NCBI GenBank assembly: GCA_002726335.1
Contig: PBSR01000224.1
Location: 1 to 41,257, forward strand
Origin: Gemmatimonadaceae bacterium
GTDB lineage: Bacteria; Latescibacterota; UBA2968; UBA8231
Direction: 5' to 3'
Length of the DNA stretch: 41,257 nucleotides
The position numbers and the translations under genes were made by a program. Below are positions 20,315-29,340 of this stretch, piece after piece. The first letter of the stretch is position 1. Every line of letters begins with the position of its first letter. The notes beneath the pieces are model-generated. The model ran no database searches. It saw only the letters and a program-made list of their open reading frames with translations, and was not told the DNA's origin.

Positions 20315-22558
20315 GTGAAACTGCAGATCCGGCGGTTGCTCTGCTTCTCGCTCCTGCTGACAGCAGCGGCAGCGGCACAGGAGCAAGACCTGACACAGTG
20401 GGTGGATCCGCTGATCGGCACGCGTACGTCGTACGAGCTGTCGCGGGGCAACACCTATCCTGCCGCGGCCCGACCGGGGGGCATGACGTCGTGGGCACCA
20501 CAGACGGCGGGCTACGAGAATGCCCTCTTCTACACCTATGACGCCGACTCGCTGAACGGCATCCGGGCCACACATCAGGCCAGCGTGTGGATGTCGGACT
20601 ACGGCGACTTCTCGCTGATGGCGGTCACGGGTGAGCCGGGTTTTCTCCCCGCCCAGCGGGCCAGCCCGTTCTTACACGATCGTGAATGGTCCCGCCCCGA
20701 GTCCTACGCCGTCGACCTGCCCCGCTACGCTCTGCGGCTGGAGGTGGCGCCAACGTCGAGGGCCGCTGTCGTCCGTGTGCGGTCCACACGCAGGGACACG
20801 GTCACGGTGATCTTCGATCCTCATCCCCCGGGTACGCTGATCGAGATCCTGCCGTCCGAGGCCCGTCTTCGAGCGCTGACGGCAACCCACATGGGCGGAA
20901 CCCCGGACAACTTCCGCTCCTACCTGACAGCGCAGTTCGACCGGATCCCGGTGGCCTGGGGTACCTGGACGGACAGTACCGTCCAGCGAGGCGCGACACA
21001 CAGCCAGGGAGACCACTCGGGGGCCTGGGTTCGTTTTGCCGACGTGCGCACCCGTCCTCTCACCCTCCGGGTGGGCACCTCTTTCCTCGGCGCTGGCCAG
21101 GCCGAGATCAATGTCGAACGTGAGATCGGTGCGGCGGGCCTCAATGACATTGCCGCTCAGGGCCGCCGCGACTGGAACGCGCTTTTGGGCCGCGCTCGTG
21201 TTGAAGACGGGTCAGAGGAGAGGAATACCGTCTTCTACACGGCCCTGTATCGCAGTCTGCTGTTTCCGCGGGACTGGCACGAGATCGATGCCGAAGGCAG
21301 GATGATCCACTTCAGCCCCTACGACGGCCAAGTGCACGAAGGGCCGATGGTGGCCGACTTCGGTCTCTGGGATGCGTACCGTACACACCTCCCCCTCCAC
21401 TTCTTCCTGTTCCCCGAGCGTGGCAATACGATCCTGCAGGGCCTCGTCAACGCCTATCGCGAAGGTGGGTGGTTCCCCAAATGGGCGGGTCCCGGGTACC
21501 GCGACGGCATGCCCGGCACGCACGCAGAGATCATCATCGCCGACGCCTGGGCGAAGCGGGTGCGTGGCTTCGACGTGGAGTCAGCCTACGAGGGCCTGCG
21601 TCGAAACGCCGTGGATCCGGGAGACAAGAGCCGTGGCCGGATCGGCCTGGTCGAATACGATCGGCTGGGATATGTCCCGGCTGATCTCGTCGACGGGTCG
21701 GTGTCCCGTACACTCGAGTTCGCCTACGGAGACTTCTGCGTCAGCCTGATGGCTCGGGCCCTTGGACATGAGGCTGACGCCACACGCTTTTCTCACAGGG
21801 CGCAGAACTGGCGACACGTGTTCGACGAGACGAGCGGCTTCGTCCGCGGGCGCAACGCGGATGGCTCGTGGGCGGCACTGGACCCGGTGGAATGGGGTGG
21901 ACCCTTCGTCGAGGGCAACGCCTGGCACTACACCTGGGGGGTGCCCCACAACATCCCGGGTCTCGTCGAAGTATTGGGAGGAAAGTCGGCCATGGCGGCC
22001 CGACTCGACAGCTTCCTGAACGCCCCACCGACGGTGCACACCGGCGAGTACGGGCGTATGATCCATGAGATGAAGGAGATGGTGGCGTCGGGTATGGGTC
22101 AGTACGCCCACGGAAACCAGCCCTCTCATCACGTTCCCTATCTCTACAACCACACGGATGCGGCCTGGAAGACGGCCCCCCTGGCGCGAGACATCGGTGA
22201 TCGACTGTACCGTGACGCGCCGGATGGCTATGCGGGGGACGAAGACACGGGTTCGCTGGGGAGCTGGTACGTGTTCACCGCCCTCGGACTGTATCCGATC
22301 GCTCCAGGTGTCCCGACCTATGCGCTAGGGGCACCCCGCTTCGCGCGGGCCGAACTCCGCTTCGGCAACGGCAACAGGTTGATCGTGGAAGGTGTTGGTA
22401 TCGACGTTCCGGGAGCCGTCTACGTCCAGGCGGTCTCTTTTGACGGAGAGCGTCTGCATATGCCGTTTGTTGAGCACGACCGGCTGATGCAGGGAGGCAC
22501 ACTACGCTTCGTGATGGGGACAGAGCCGAATGCTGACGTCTACTCGTCGGTACCGTGA
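20315..22558 (+). CDS. Secreted glycoside hydrolase family 92 alpha-mannosidase
   Basis: GH92 enzymes are calcium-dependent exo-alpha-mannosidases that trim mannose from glycans. From the GTG at 20315 the 747-residue protein begins with a clear signal peptide (basic n-region, Leu-rich core, cleavage near AAAAA-QEQ). Family blocks: RGNTYPAAARPGGMTSWAPQ, the MPGTHAEIIIADAWAK stretch, GNQPSHHVPYLYNHT, and GDEDTGSLGSWYVFTALG, which holds the catalytic acidic residues. A GTG at 20276 inside gudD is also in frame but would spoil the signal sequence. Linkage preference (1,2, 1,3 or other) cannot be read. It follows gudD by 11 bases. Confidence 0.92.
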   Translation: MKLQIRRLLCFSLLLTAAAAAQEQDLTQWVDPLIGTRTSYELSRGNTYPAAARPGGMTSWAPQTAGYENALFYTYDADSLNGIRATHQASVWMSDYGDFSLMAVTGEPGFLPAQRASPFLHDREWSRPESYAVDLPRYALRLEVAPTSRAAVVRVRSTRRDTVTVIFDPHPPGTLIEILPSEARLRALTATHMGGTPDNFRSYLTAQFDRIPVAWGTWTDSTVQRGATHSQGDHSGAWVRFADVRTRPLTLRVGTSFLGAGQAEINVEREIGAAGLNDIAAQGRRDWNALLGRARVEDGSEERNTVFYTALYRSLLFPRDWHEIDAEGRMIHFSPYDGQVHEGPMVADFGLWDAYRTHLPLHFFLFPERGNTILQGLVNAYREGGWFPKWAGPGYRDGMPGTHAEIIIADAWAKRVRGFDVESAYEGLRRNAVDPGDKSRGRIGLVEYDRLGYVPADLVDGSVSRTLEFAYGDFCVSLMARALGHEADATRFSHRAQNWRHVFDETSGFVRGRNADGSWAALDPVEWGGPFVEGNAWHYTWGVPHNIPGLVEVLGGKSAMAARLDSFLNAPPTVHTGEYGRMIHEMKEMVASGMGQYAHGNQPSHHVPYLYNHTDAAWKTAPLARDIGDRLYRDAPDGYAGDEDTGSLGSWYVFTALGLYPIAPGVPTYALGAPRFARAELRFGNGNRLIVEGVGIDVPGAVYVQAVSFDGERLHMPFVEHDRLMQGGTLRFVMGTEPNADVYSSVP

Positions 22559-22589
22559 CGGGCGGAGGATCTTGCGCCGGATGAAGAAA

Positions 22590-22629
22590 GGGGCAGCCAC
22601 TCTCTGCCACTGGCAGATGTGGGTGCCCC
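22590..22629. terminator. Compound hairpin between GH92 and tRNA-Lys
   Basis: GGGGCA (22590-22595) pairs with TGCCCC (22624-22629), CCAC with GTGG inside it, and TCTGCC (22603-22608) with GGCAGA (22612-22617) at the tip, interrupted by small internal mismatches. On the - strand a TTTCTTC run follows, fitting termination of the tRNA transcript. On the + strand only CTCTTC follows, so it may also end the GH92 transcript, less surely. Confidence 0.6.
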
Positions 22630-22649
22630 TCTTCGGCTGTACCTATGAA

Positions 22650-22726
22650 TGGTGAGCCCGTTGGGAATCGAACCCAAGACCTCCTGATTAAAAGTCAGAT
22701 GCTCTAGCCAACTGAGCTACGGGCCC
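22650..22726 (-). tRNA. tRNA-Lys (anticodon UUU), CCA encoded
   Basis: The - strand folds as a complete tRNA: 7-bp acceptor stem GGGCCCG/CGGGCTC (one G-U pair), D-arm GCTCAGTTGGCTAGAGC, anticodon stem TCTGA/TCAGG with loop CTTTTAA (anticodon TTT), T-arm with GGTTCGATTCC, discriminator A and a genome-encoded CCA ending at 22650. The 77-base length is normal. Confidence 0.97.
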
Positions 22727-22741
22727 CATGGAAGACATCAA

Positions 22742-22770
22742 AAGCTACGGGGCGCCAGGAACAGGGTCAA
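22742..22770 (-). promoter_or_regulatory. Candidate promoter of tRNA-Lys
   Basis: On the - strand TTGACC (22765-22770) and TAGCTT (22742-22747) are 17 bases apart, ending 15 bases before the tRNA 5' end. The -35 matches five of six consensus bases, the -10 only three. The -35 lies within a hairpin GGGTCA-GCGT-TGACCC (22764-22779). Confidence 0.4.
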
Positions 22771-22792
22771 CGCTGACCCGAACATCCAACAG

Positions 22793-23758
22793 CTACCCGA
22801 GCGTATCGCGCAGCCACTTCATCTTGCGTTGCTCGTGCAGGTCGCCTCCCCCTTCATGTTTGTTGTAGCGGTAGATCTCGATGGCGCGCTCCACCGGGTC
22901 CGGTAGATGATTGTACGAGGCGAACACGGTCGAGGGCGGACAGATGTCGTCCCACAGGCCGACCGAGTAGTAGGCTTCTGCCACCTGTGTCCGGGTCACA
23001 AGATTCATGTTGTCGAAGTAGGCCAGCGTGCGAAAGGCGTCGTCGACGCGCTCGGGATAGGCCTTCATGAAGTCGGTGATCTCTTCGTAGGGTCCCACCG
23101 CGATGTCGACGGCCCGCTCGAAGTGGGACAGCCACGGCACGTCGGGAGCCATCACTTTGACCCGCTCGCTCAGACTGGCACAGGCGATGGTCAGGGCCCC
23201 GCCCTGGGATCCGCCGGTGACAGCCACGCGATCCGGGTCCACCTCGGAGCGGCCGCAGACAGCCTCGACGGCGCGCACGGTATCGAGATAGAATGCACGG
23301 AAGTAATACTCGTCAGGATCGAGTATGCCGTGGGTGATGAAGCCTCGACGGGCACCGTGGCTCGTGTTGAGCCGCATGCCGGTGTGGCCTCCCTGTCCGC
23401 GCGAATCCATGACGAAGACGCAGAAACCGTTGAGTACATGGTGCGCATTCGTGTGGGCGTAGGCGCGGCCGCCCGAATACCCGATGAAACGTACCAGCAC
23501 CGGTAGAGCCGTCGCGGTGTCCAGGGGCGTGAGAAACCAGCCCCGTACGCGAACACCGTCCACACCGTCAAAGGCGGCATCGTAGATCCGGGCCCCGGGC
23601 AGATTGCCCTGGAGTTCGGTGAACTCCGCGTTCAGTGGGACTGTGGCGCTCTGTTCCAGGTTGCGGCGCCAGAACGCTTCGAAATCATCCGGCGCCGTCA
23701 ACTCGGGCCGATAGTCGCGCAGACGCTCCAGGGGCCAGTCTATCGATCCCACGATCAC
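22793..23758 (-). CDS. Acetyl xylan esterase-like deacetylase, carbohydrate esterase family 7
   Basis: CE7 alpha/beta hydrolases remove acetyl groups from acetylated sugars and oligosaccharides (also cephalosporin C). The 321-residue length matches the family. The RGQ motif (DSRGQGG, residues 118-124), nucleophile Ser184 in GGSQGG, Asp270 in GLWDDICPP and His301 in NKHEGGG form the expected catalytic set. No signal peptide is present, so it acts inside the cell, as CE7 enzymes do. The GTG start overlaps the upstream enolase-superfamily stop (GTGA). It is the last gene of the sugar operon, implying that the pathway handles an acetylated substrate. Confidence 0.92.
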   Translation of the reverse strand: MIVGSIDWPLERLRDYRPELTAPDDFEAFWRRNLEQSATVPLNAEFTELQGNLPGARIYDAAFDGVDGVRVRGWFLTPLDTATALPVLVRFIGYSGGRAYAHTNAHHVLNGFCVFVMDSRGQGGHTGMRLNTSHGARRGFITHGILDPDEYYFRAFYLDTVRAVEAVCGRSEVDPDRVAVTGGSQGGALTIACASLSERVKVMAPDVPWLSHFERAVDIAVGPYEEITDFMKAYPERVDDAFRTLAYFDNMNLVTRTQVAEAYYSVGLWDDICPPSTVFASYNHLPDPVERAIEIYRYNKHEGGGDLHEQRKMKWLRDTLG

Positions 23759-25041
23759 ACCTCCCGACGTGCACGGACTGGATGCTTGCCGGCACGCTCG
23801 AACAGCTCCGACCAGTGCTTCGAGCCGTCATCCGGTGTGACCTCCAGAAAGGCACCCTCGACCTGGGCCGGGCCATGGCCATTGCTGAAGTAGCCGTACC
23901 CCTGACTCGTGGAGGCCATGTGCACACAGCTGCCGTCGGGATAGACGATGGTGTTCAGCAGCCTCGGCTTGGGTCGATCGTAGGGTTTGCCGTCGGCGGC
24001 GAAAGGTTGGATCTGATCGTCTGCCACGCGGAAGCGCTCGATGGCTTCCTCGTCGACATCGACGCCGAGACCCGGACCATCGGGAACCTGCTGGTATCCC
24101 CCGACGACCTCGATCGGTGTCTTCAGTAGATGGTGCGAGAACATGTTGACACAGGAGATCGTCGGCCACGTGGCGTGGGTCAGCACCGCGCCGAGATGGG
24201 CCGCCCAGGTCGTCATCAGGCCGTTGCCGACCAGCTGCAGCCAGAAGGGCATCTGTGCCTCGGCGGCCAGGGTTCCCTGCTTCATGACGCCAGACTTGCC
24301 GGCACAGATCACGAAGCCGTCGCAGACCTCTTCCCGTACGCAGGTGATGAACGGGGGGGAACCGAAATGCATGGCCACCGGGCGTTGGATGGCCTGGCGG
24401 ATCTGCCGGTTGCCGAGAAGATCGCCCTGGGGGATCGGGCTCTCGAACATGGCGACGTTGCCGTAGCCTTCCAGCTTCTTGATGATGGGAATGGCAGTGG
24501 CCGCGTTCTGAAACGTGGCGTTGGCGTCGAGATCGAGCTTGAAGTAGGAAGGCACGACCTTGGAAATGGCATCCACCTGGGCGACGATGTCCCACCAGGG
24601 CCTCGGCTTGTTCTTGAAACTGGTGTAGCCAGCGGCGACGGCGTCCTGCGCTTCGGCGGCCCAGTCTTCGGGTGATGCGTCGATCGACCACCAGCTGATG
24701 GGAGTCCAGTCGCGCACCTTCTGCCCGAGCAGCTTGTGCACAGGTACTTCGAGGATCTTTCCCACCAGGTCGAACAGCGCCATCTGCAGTCCACTCCCGA
24801 GACCGTCATCATGCATCACCTCGGCAGGGCTCTTCCCCATCACCCGCTCCACGGATTCGTCCGAGACCTTGCCCCAGGTGTAGTGCAGGACCGTCTCTCC
24901 CCAGCCCACGTGGCCGGTATCCGAGGTCACCTTGCAGATTTCCAGAACGGCCCAGTTGTAGACCTCCCGCGCCGTGATCTGCTGCTGCCGTTCGGTGAAA
25001 GGCACGTCCACCACGATCCGCTCGACATTGACGACTTTCAT
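23755..25041 (-). CDS. Enolase-superfamily protein, mandelate racemase-like, atypical metal site
   Basis: A 428-residue protein with the enolase N-terminal capping domain and C-terminal barrel. KxK (FKNKPR) on the second barrel strand, Asp in LDLDAN and Glu in FESPIP match the mandelate racemase subgroup. The third metal position reads VAMHFGSPP, where an acidic residue (or Asn in glucarate dehydratase) normally stands, and the usual general-base His of the later strand is not evident (VGNGLMTTWAAHLG). Similar sequences annotated mandelate racemase exist in sugar-acid operons, from memory. An acid-sugar dehydratase or epimerase role is likely but unproved. It sits between a galactonate dehydratase-like gene and the CE7 esterase, overlapping the latter by 4 bases. 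Confidence 0.85.
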   Translation of the reverse strand: MKVVNVERIVVDVPFTERQQQITAREVYNWAVLEICKVTSDTGHVGWGETVLHYTWGKVSDESVERVMGKSPAEVMHDDGLGSGLQMALFDLVGKILEVPVHKLLGQKVRDWTPISWWSIDASPEDWAAEAQDAVAAGYTSFKNKPRPWWDIVAQVDAISKVVPSYFKLDLDANATFQNAATAIPIIKKLEGYGNVAMFESPIPQGDLLGNRQIRQAIQRPVAMHFGSPPFITCVREEVCDGFVICAGKSGVMKQGTLAAEAQMPFWLQLVGNGLMTTWAAHLGAVLTHATWPTISCVNMFSHHLLKTPIEVVGGYQQVPDGPGLGVDVDEEAIERFRVADDQIQPFAADGKPYDRPKPRLLNTIVYPDGSCVHMASTSQGYGYFSNGHGPAQVEGAFLEVTPDDGSKHWSELFERAGKHPVRARREV

Positions 25042-25097
25042 GACTTCTCACCCCCCCTTTGCCACCCGTCGGCGGCGGTACAAGGTCGCAAGGCGAC

Positions 25098-26339
25098 CTA
25101 TCTTGTCGTCTCGTAATACCGTTTGAAGGCACGCGCTGCGAGTCCTTCCAGGTTCAGTGCCGTGCCCAGTCCGGGACCCGTGGGCAGGTCGATGAACCCG
25201 TCTTTACTGCACACGATCTCCGGATGGGTCAGAAGATCCTGCGCCAGTTTCTCCTCGTTCTCGTTGCCCACGGTCTCGAGGATATAACCGTTGCGCAAGA
25301 AGGCCATGCCCTGCAATCCCTGGGCGACAGACAGCGGCCCATTGGGATTGTGCGGCGCCACGGCGATATTGTTCATGGCCGCCACGGTGCACAGCTCCTG
25401 CAACTGCCCGAAGCCACCGCAGTTGCCGATGTCGGGTTGGAAGACGTCGACGGCCTGGTCTGTCAGCATGGAGACCATGTTGCGGTCGTAAACGGTTGCG
25501 GTTCGTTCGCCGCCTGCGATCCGTGGTCCACCACAGGCGTAGCTGGCCTCCTTCAACTTGAGCAGGCCGGGAATGTCCTCCCCTGGCAGGGGCTCCTCGA
25601 TGACGTCCACGAGGCCCTTCAGTCCGTGCACGAGCTGTACGGCGGTGGCGCCGGACAGACGCGCATGACAGTCGACCCACAGCTCGACACGGTCACCGTG
25701 GACCGCCTTGGCATGCGCGAAGAAATCGATCACGTCGGCAATCACCGCCGGGTCCGTCCACTGGTGTTCGTTGTGACTGCCGTCGACGCGGCCCTTGGTC
25801 CCCGAGTAGGCGGCTCCGGACGTGCTGTACTCCGCCCCGTCGGTGCTGACCTTCTGCTTCTGCCCGTAATAGACGGGGATCGTCGTCTTCATCACCCGAT
25901 AGCCACGATCGAGGGCACCGCCAAGGTTGTCGGCATACTCCTCGCGGGTAGCGCCGGCCGGCACGTGACAGTAGACGGGCACCCGCCCGTCGAATGTAGG
26001 ACCGCCGAACAACTCGTACACCGGCTTGCCCACCTCCTGACCCTTGATGTCCCACATGGCGATGTCGAGGGCGCTGATGGCGGATACGGCAACGGTGCCG
26101 ATCGTCCACTGGTTATCACGGTACATCCGTTCAAAGTGTAGTGCCGGCTGTCTCGGGTCCTTGCCGACGAGGCCGATGTTCTGCACCAGGTTTTCGATGG
26201 CCCTCAAGGTGGCGTCATCGAAACGTTTGGTCACGACCTCGGAGATACCGGTCAATCCGGCATCGGTGTGCACCTGGGTGATGATGAGATTGCGGAAGTC
26301 GGCATCGATGAGCCGGACCTCGACGGACTCGATCTTCAT
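25098..26339 (-). CDS. Galactonate/mannonate dehydratase-like enolase-superfamily protein
   Basis: A 413-residue acid-sugar dehydratase of the mandelate racemase subgroup, resembling D-galactonate dehydratase. Active-site blocks: WVDCHARLS (metal Asp and base His), IEEPLP and AGGERT (two metal Glu), QPDIGNCGG, and PHNPNGPLS with the second base His. The capping domain starts with a standard IESVEVRLID. A lengthy insert near residues 155-200 (YYGQKQKVSTDGAEYS region) would sit over the active site and may define specificity. The reaction would be removal of water from an aldonate to a 2-keto-3-deoxy sugar acid; the exact substrate is unknown. The ATG overlaps the upstream oxidoreductase stop (ATGA). 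Confidence 0.88.
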   Translation of the reverse strand: MKIESVEVRLIDADFRNLIITQVHTDAGLTGISEVVTKRFDDATLRAIENLVQNIGLVGKDPRQPALHFERMYRDNQWTIGTVAVSAISALDIAMWDIKGQEVGKPVYELFGGPTFDGRVPVYCHVPAGATREEYADNLGGALDRGYRVMKTTIPVYYGQKQKVSTDGAEYSTSGAAYSGTKGRVDGSHNEHQWTDPAVIADVIDFFAHAKAVHGDRVELWVDCHARLSGATAVQLVHGLKGLVDVIEEPLPGEDIPGLLKLKEASYACGGPRIAGGERTATVYDRNMVSMLTDQAVDVFQPDIGNCGGFGQLQELCTVAAMNNIAVAPHNPNGPLSVAQGLQGMAFLRNGYILETVGNENEEKLAQDLLTHPEIVCSKDGFIDLPTGPGLGTALNLEGLAARAFKRYYETTR

Positions 26340-27421
26340 GGTCTCACCCGGGTGCCACTGTCACTGGCGGCATAGGCGGCCTCGACGAAGCGCATCGCCC
26401 GCAGAGCGTCGTCGCCGCTGGTGATGAACTGGCCGCCCATCTTCGCGGCGTGCAGGAAGCTGCGGACGAACTGCTGCCCGAGGTCCCCACCATACCCCGC
26501 CCCGCCCGGTGGTTCGAGCCGTACGACTTCCGCTTCGGCTCCCTCGGAGGCGGGTCCTTCTGTATGCAGGTAGAGTGTGTCCTGCCGTCCGTCGACATCC
26601 CATTGAGGCCAGACGATTTCGCCGAGATCACCGCGCAGCGTGATGCCGATATCGCCGTAGCGCTGCCGCAGGATGTAACCGGCGTGAAGGTTGCCCACCG
26701 CCCCGCCACCGAGGGTGAAGGTCAGAGCCGCCATGTCCTCCACGTCGATGCCGCGGGTGAACGTGCTGCAGTGACCGGAGACTTCACCGAACTCCTGACC
26801 CGTCAGGTAGCGGATCAGGTCGATGGTGTGGATGGCCAGCCAGTGCAGGATGCCGCCGCCGGCCACTTGTTTGCTGAACAGCCAGTGATCGGGGTTGCGC
26901 TGGCTGACGCTGCTGGTCACCATGCGCGCTTCGATCGAGCGGATCTGGCCCAGGGCACCCTCGTTGACGAGACGGCGGATCCTGCGAGCCGCCGGTTGCA
27001 GGCGATTGAGGAACCCAGGTGCCCAGATCGTGCCGCCAGCAGCGGCCGCCGCGTTCAGCGCCTCGATATCGGCCGACGTGCGTCCCGAAGGTTTTTCGAT
27101 GATACAGGGGATACCCGCCGCCAGCAGACGCGCCCCGAGGTCTGGGGCCTGATCGTTGCGCACCGACAGCAGGACAGCGTCGGGGCGGCTGTCTCCGGCG
27201 AGTAGCGAATCGAAGGAGACGACGGTGGCCGAGTCGGGGATCGGGGCTGTCGGGTGGGTCTCGGTCGCCGTAGCCGTTCCCGATCCCGCCTCATCGACAT
27301 CACAGACGATCAGCTCCCGCGTCTCTTCGAGACTTTGCAGCGTCTCCATCCAGCCCCGGCTGTGGGGGCCCGTGACACCGACGAGGGCAACGGTGAATGC
27401 CCCACCTTCAGACGCACTCAT
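26336..27421 (-). CDS. Gfo/Idh/MocA-family oxidoreductase
   Basis: A 361-residue NAD(P)-dependent sugar dehydrogenase-like protein. The N-terminal Rossmann motif is unusual, reading VGVTGPHSRG instead of GxGxxG. The EKP motif, which contributes the catalytic Lys, is present (IEKPSGRT), as is a GGGILHWLAIHTIDLIRY stretch with the conserved HxxD-type catalytic residues. It starts and ends with 4-base ATGA overlaps with its neighbours, inside the sugar operon. Likely oxidation or reduction of a sugar hydroxyl; the substrate is unknown. Confidence 0.88.
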   Translation of the reverse strand: MSASEGGAFTVALVGVTGPHSRGWMETLQSLEETRELIVCDVDEAGSGTATATETHPTAPIPDSATVVSFDSLLAGDSRPDAVLLSVRNDQAPDLGARLLAAGIPCIIEKPSGRTSADIEALNAAAAAGGTIWAPGFLNRLQPAARRIRRLVNEGALGQIRSIEARMVTSSVSQRNPDHWLFSKQVAGGGILHWLAIHTIDLIRYLTGQEFGEVSGHCSTFTRGIDVEDMAALTFTLGGGAVGNLHAGYILRQRYGDIGITLRGDLGEIVWPQWDVDGRQDTLYLHTEGPASEGAEAEVVRLEPPGGAGYGGDLGQQFVRSFLHAAKMGGQFITSGDDALRAMRFVEAAYAASDSGTRVRP

Positions 27422-28413
27422 GGGGATGGGGCCGTCTCGAAAGCCAAGGGCATCCCCTCGCGGGAGGACTGGTAGATCGCCTCCAGCAGGGCGACCGTAC
27501 GTCGGCCCTCACGCCCGTCGACACGCAGTCGGGTGCCATGTTCGAGGCAGGAGACGACATCCTCCACCACGTTCTTCAATGGGTTGTCGATGGTGGCCAG
27601 TTTCTCCTCCACGCAGTCGCCGAAGTACCGGGCCTCACCGGTGAGGGCCGCATCGATCAGGACACCCCCTTCGCTGCCATGCACCTCGGCGCTGAAGTAA
27701 GCGCTGGTGGGGAACGTCGTCGTACCGACGATCCCGCCCCGTGCTCCGTTCGGATACCGCAGGATCGCCATGCCCACATCCTCCGTCTCTATGTCATGGT
27801 TGAGGATGGCCGCCTCGCCGTAGACCCGGTCCGGGTCACCCATGAACCAGAGCAACAGATCGATGAGATGCGAGCCCTGGTTGGCCAGCGAGCCCCCGCC
27901 GTCCATCTTCCACGTGCCGCGCCAGCCGCCGCCGTGGGCGAAGTAGTCATCGGAGCGGAACCACTTGAAGCGGACCTCCCCCAGCAACGGTTTGCCCAGC
28001 AGGCCGTCCTGCAACGCCGTGGCGACCCGGACGTTGGTATCCACGTAGCGACTCTGGTAGTCGACGCCAAGCACGACGCCGGCTGTGTCTGCGGCAGTGA
28101 TGAGCCGGTCACAGGCGGCCGTGCTCACGTCCATCGGTTTTGTCGTGATCACGTGCTTGCCGGCTGCGGCGGCGCGCACGCCCAGGTCGCAGTGCAGTCC
28201 GCTCGGAGTCATGACCATGACGACGTCGACATCGCCGCGTCCGAGCGCGTCGTCGAGGTCTGTATGCCAGTCACAGCCGAAGTCTTCGCCCGCCTTACGG
28301 GCCAGCTCCTCGTTCAGATCGACAACACAGGCCAGCTCGGCACCGGTGGTCTCGGTGATCAACTGCGACCGATTGCGGCCCATACCGAGACCGACCACGG
28401 CGAATCGGACCAT
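27418..28413 (-). CDS. Gfo/Idh/MocA-family oxidoreductase (second copy)
   Basis: A 331-residue member of the same family as the next gene but only distantly similar to it. The Rossmann motif is regular (VVGLGMGRNR). The catalytic Lys motif reads TTKPMD rather than EKP. A GGGSLANQGSHLIDLLLW block carries the second catalytic motif. The ATG at 28413 shares one base with the isomerase stop (TGATG); an upstream extension of the frame is within that gene and is rejected. A pair of such oxidoreductases often performs consecutive oxidations or an oxidation-reduction epimerisation; this is inference. Confidence 0.9.
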   Translation of the reverse strand: MVRFAVVGLGMGRNRSQLITETTGAELACVVDLNEELARKAGEDFGCDWHTDLDDALGRGDVDVVMVMTPSGLHCDLGVRAAAAGKHVITTKPMDVSTAACDRLITAADTAGVVLGVDYQSRYVDTNVRVATALQDGLLGKPLLGEVRFKWFRSDDYFAHGGGWRGTWKMDGGGSLANQGSHLIDLLLWFMGDPDRVYGEAAILNHDIETEDVGMAILRYPNGARGGIVGTTTFPTSAYFSAEVHGSEGGVLIDAALTGEARYFGDCVEEKLATIDNPLKNVVEDVVSCLEHGTRLRVDGREGRRTVALLEAIYQSSREGMPLAFETAPSP

Positions 28414-29282
28414 CAGTCCTCGTCCTTGAGAAACTGGCCGATAAAGTCTCGCGAGCGCAGCAAGCCTTCCTTCTGCAGTTCGGCCGTTGCCCAGAAGTGG
28501 TGGTCCTCCAACTCGACACTGAGAACACCGTCGTAGCCGAATTCTTCGAGCCGGCGGATCACGAGCTGCCAGTCGACGAGTCCCTCTCCGGGAATCGTGT
28601 AGCGCCACCAGCCTTCACCGAACCCGTAGGTACGATCGTAGCTCTCACCCAGGACACCGGACTCATACAGCTTCTCCTCGATGATCTCGGTGTCCTTGAG
28701 GTGTACGTGACGGACTCGGTCACCGAATTCGTGCAGCAGACGCACATGGTCGATCTGGATGCGGGCAAAGTGCGACGGGTCGTAGCAGATCCCGAGATTC
28801 GGCGAGGGAATGGCGGCGAAGATCCGGCGCAGGCTCTCGGGTGTGCATCCGAGATTCCCATACCACGGATGGCCGCCGGGCCATGGCTCAATCGCGATGT
28901 TGACACCCACCTTCTCGGCGTGTTCCACAACTTTCGGATAGACTCGCTCAAAGATCTCGAAGGTCTTGGCCCGGCCCTGGCTGGGGTCGTCAGCTCCGAG
29001 GATGGCGAAGTAGGTGTGTCCGCCGTGCTTGGCGATGGCGGTGAGATCCTTCTTCAGGCTGCTCAAGGCCTTGCGACTCTTCGCCTTGTCCTGCGACAAC
29101 AGACCTCCGGCGTTGGCATCACAGGTACCGATGGCCAGGCCGAGACGCTTGCACGTGCGCGCGATCGGTGCCGTCAGCGTCGGCGTGTCGACAGCCTCGA
29201 AGCCATTCTCTGCGAGCCACTCGCAGTAGGCGTCGAAGCCGATTTCGCGGGCAAAGCCCGGCATGCGCGTACCGATTTTCAT
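28413..29282 (-). CDS. Sugar phosphate isomerase/epimerase (xylose isomerase-like TIM barrel)
   Basis: A 289-residue protein of the AP endonuclease 2/xylose isomerase-like family. Metal-binding elements are visible: Glu in NIAIEPWPGG, Asp-His in YDPSHFA, His in HVHLKDTE, and Glu in VLSVELEDHH. It lacks a signal peptide and is cytoplasmic. In this context it probably isomerises, epimerises or hydrolyses a keto-sugar intermediate made by the adjacent Gfo/Idh/MocA enzymes. The ATG start is preceded by AGAGAG, a modest ribosome-binding site. It follows the MFS gene by 58 bases. Confidence 0.85.
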   Translation of the reverse strand: MKIGTRMPGFAREIGFDAYCEWLAENGFEAVDTPTLTAPIARTCKRLGLAIGTCDANAGGLLSQDKAKSRKALSSLKKDLTAIAKHGGHTYFAILGADDPSQGRAKTFEIFERVYPKVVEHAEKVGVNIAIEPWPGGHPWYGNLGCTPESLRRIFAAIPSPNLGICYDPSHFARIQIDHVRLLHEFGDRVRHVHLKDTEIIEEKLYESGVLGESYDRTYGFGEGWWRYTIPGEGLVDWQLVIRRLEEFGYDGVLSVELEDHHFWATAELQKEGLLRSRDFIGQFLKDED

Positions 29283-29340
29283 GGTGGAGCTCTCTCTTTC
29301 TGAAGTGGTTGCCTGAGCCGTGTGGCTGGAGCCACATGCT

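Noticed and set aside
22650..22726. tRNA-Lys as an integration site for a genomic island
   Set aside because: No integrase, no direct repeat of the tRNA 3' end and no mobile genes were seen on either side.
22764..22779. GGGTCA-GCGT-TGACCC hairpin after the CE7 gene as its terminator
   Set aside because: The stem is only 6 bp and followed by TGTTCCTGG rather than a T-run; part of it is better read as the tRNA promoter -35.
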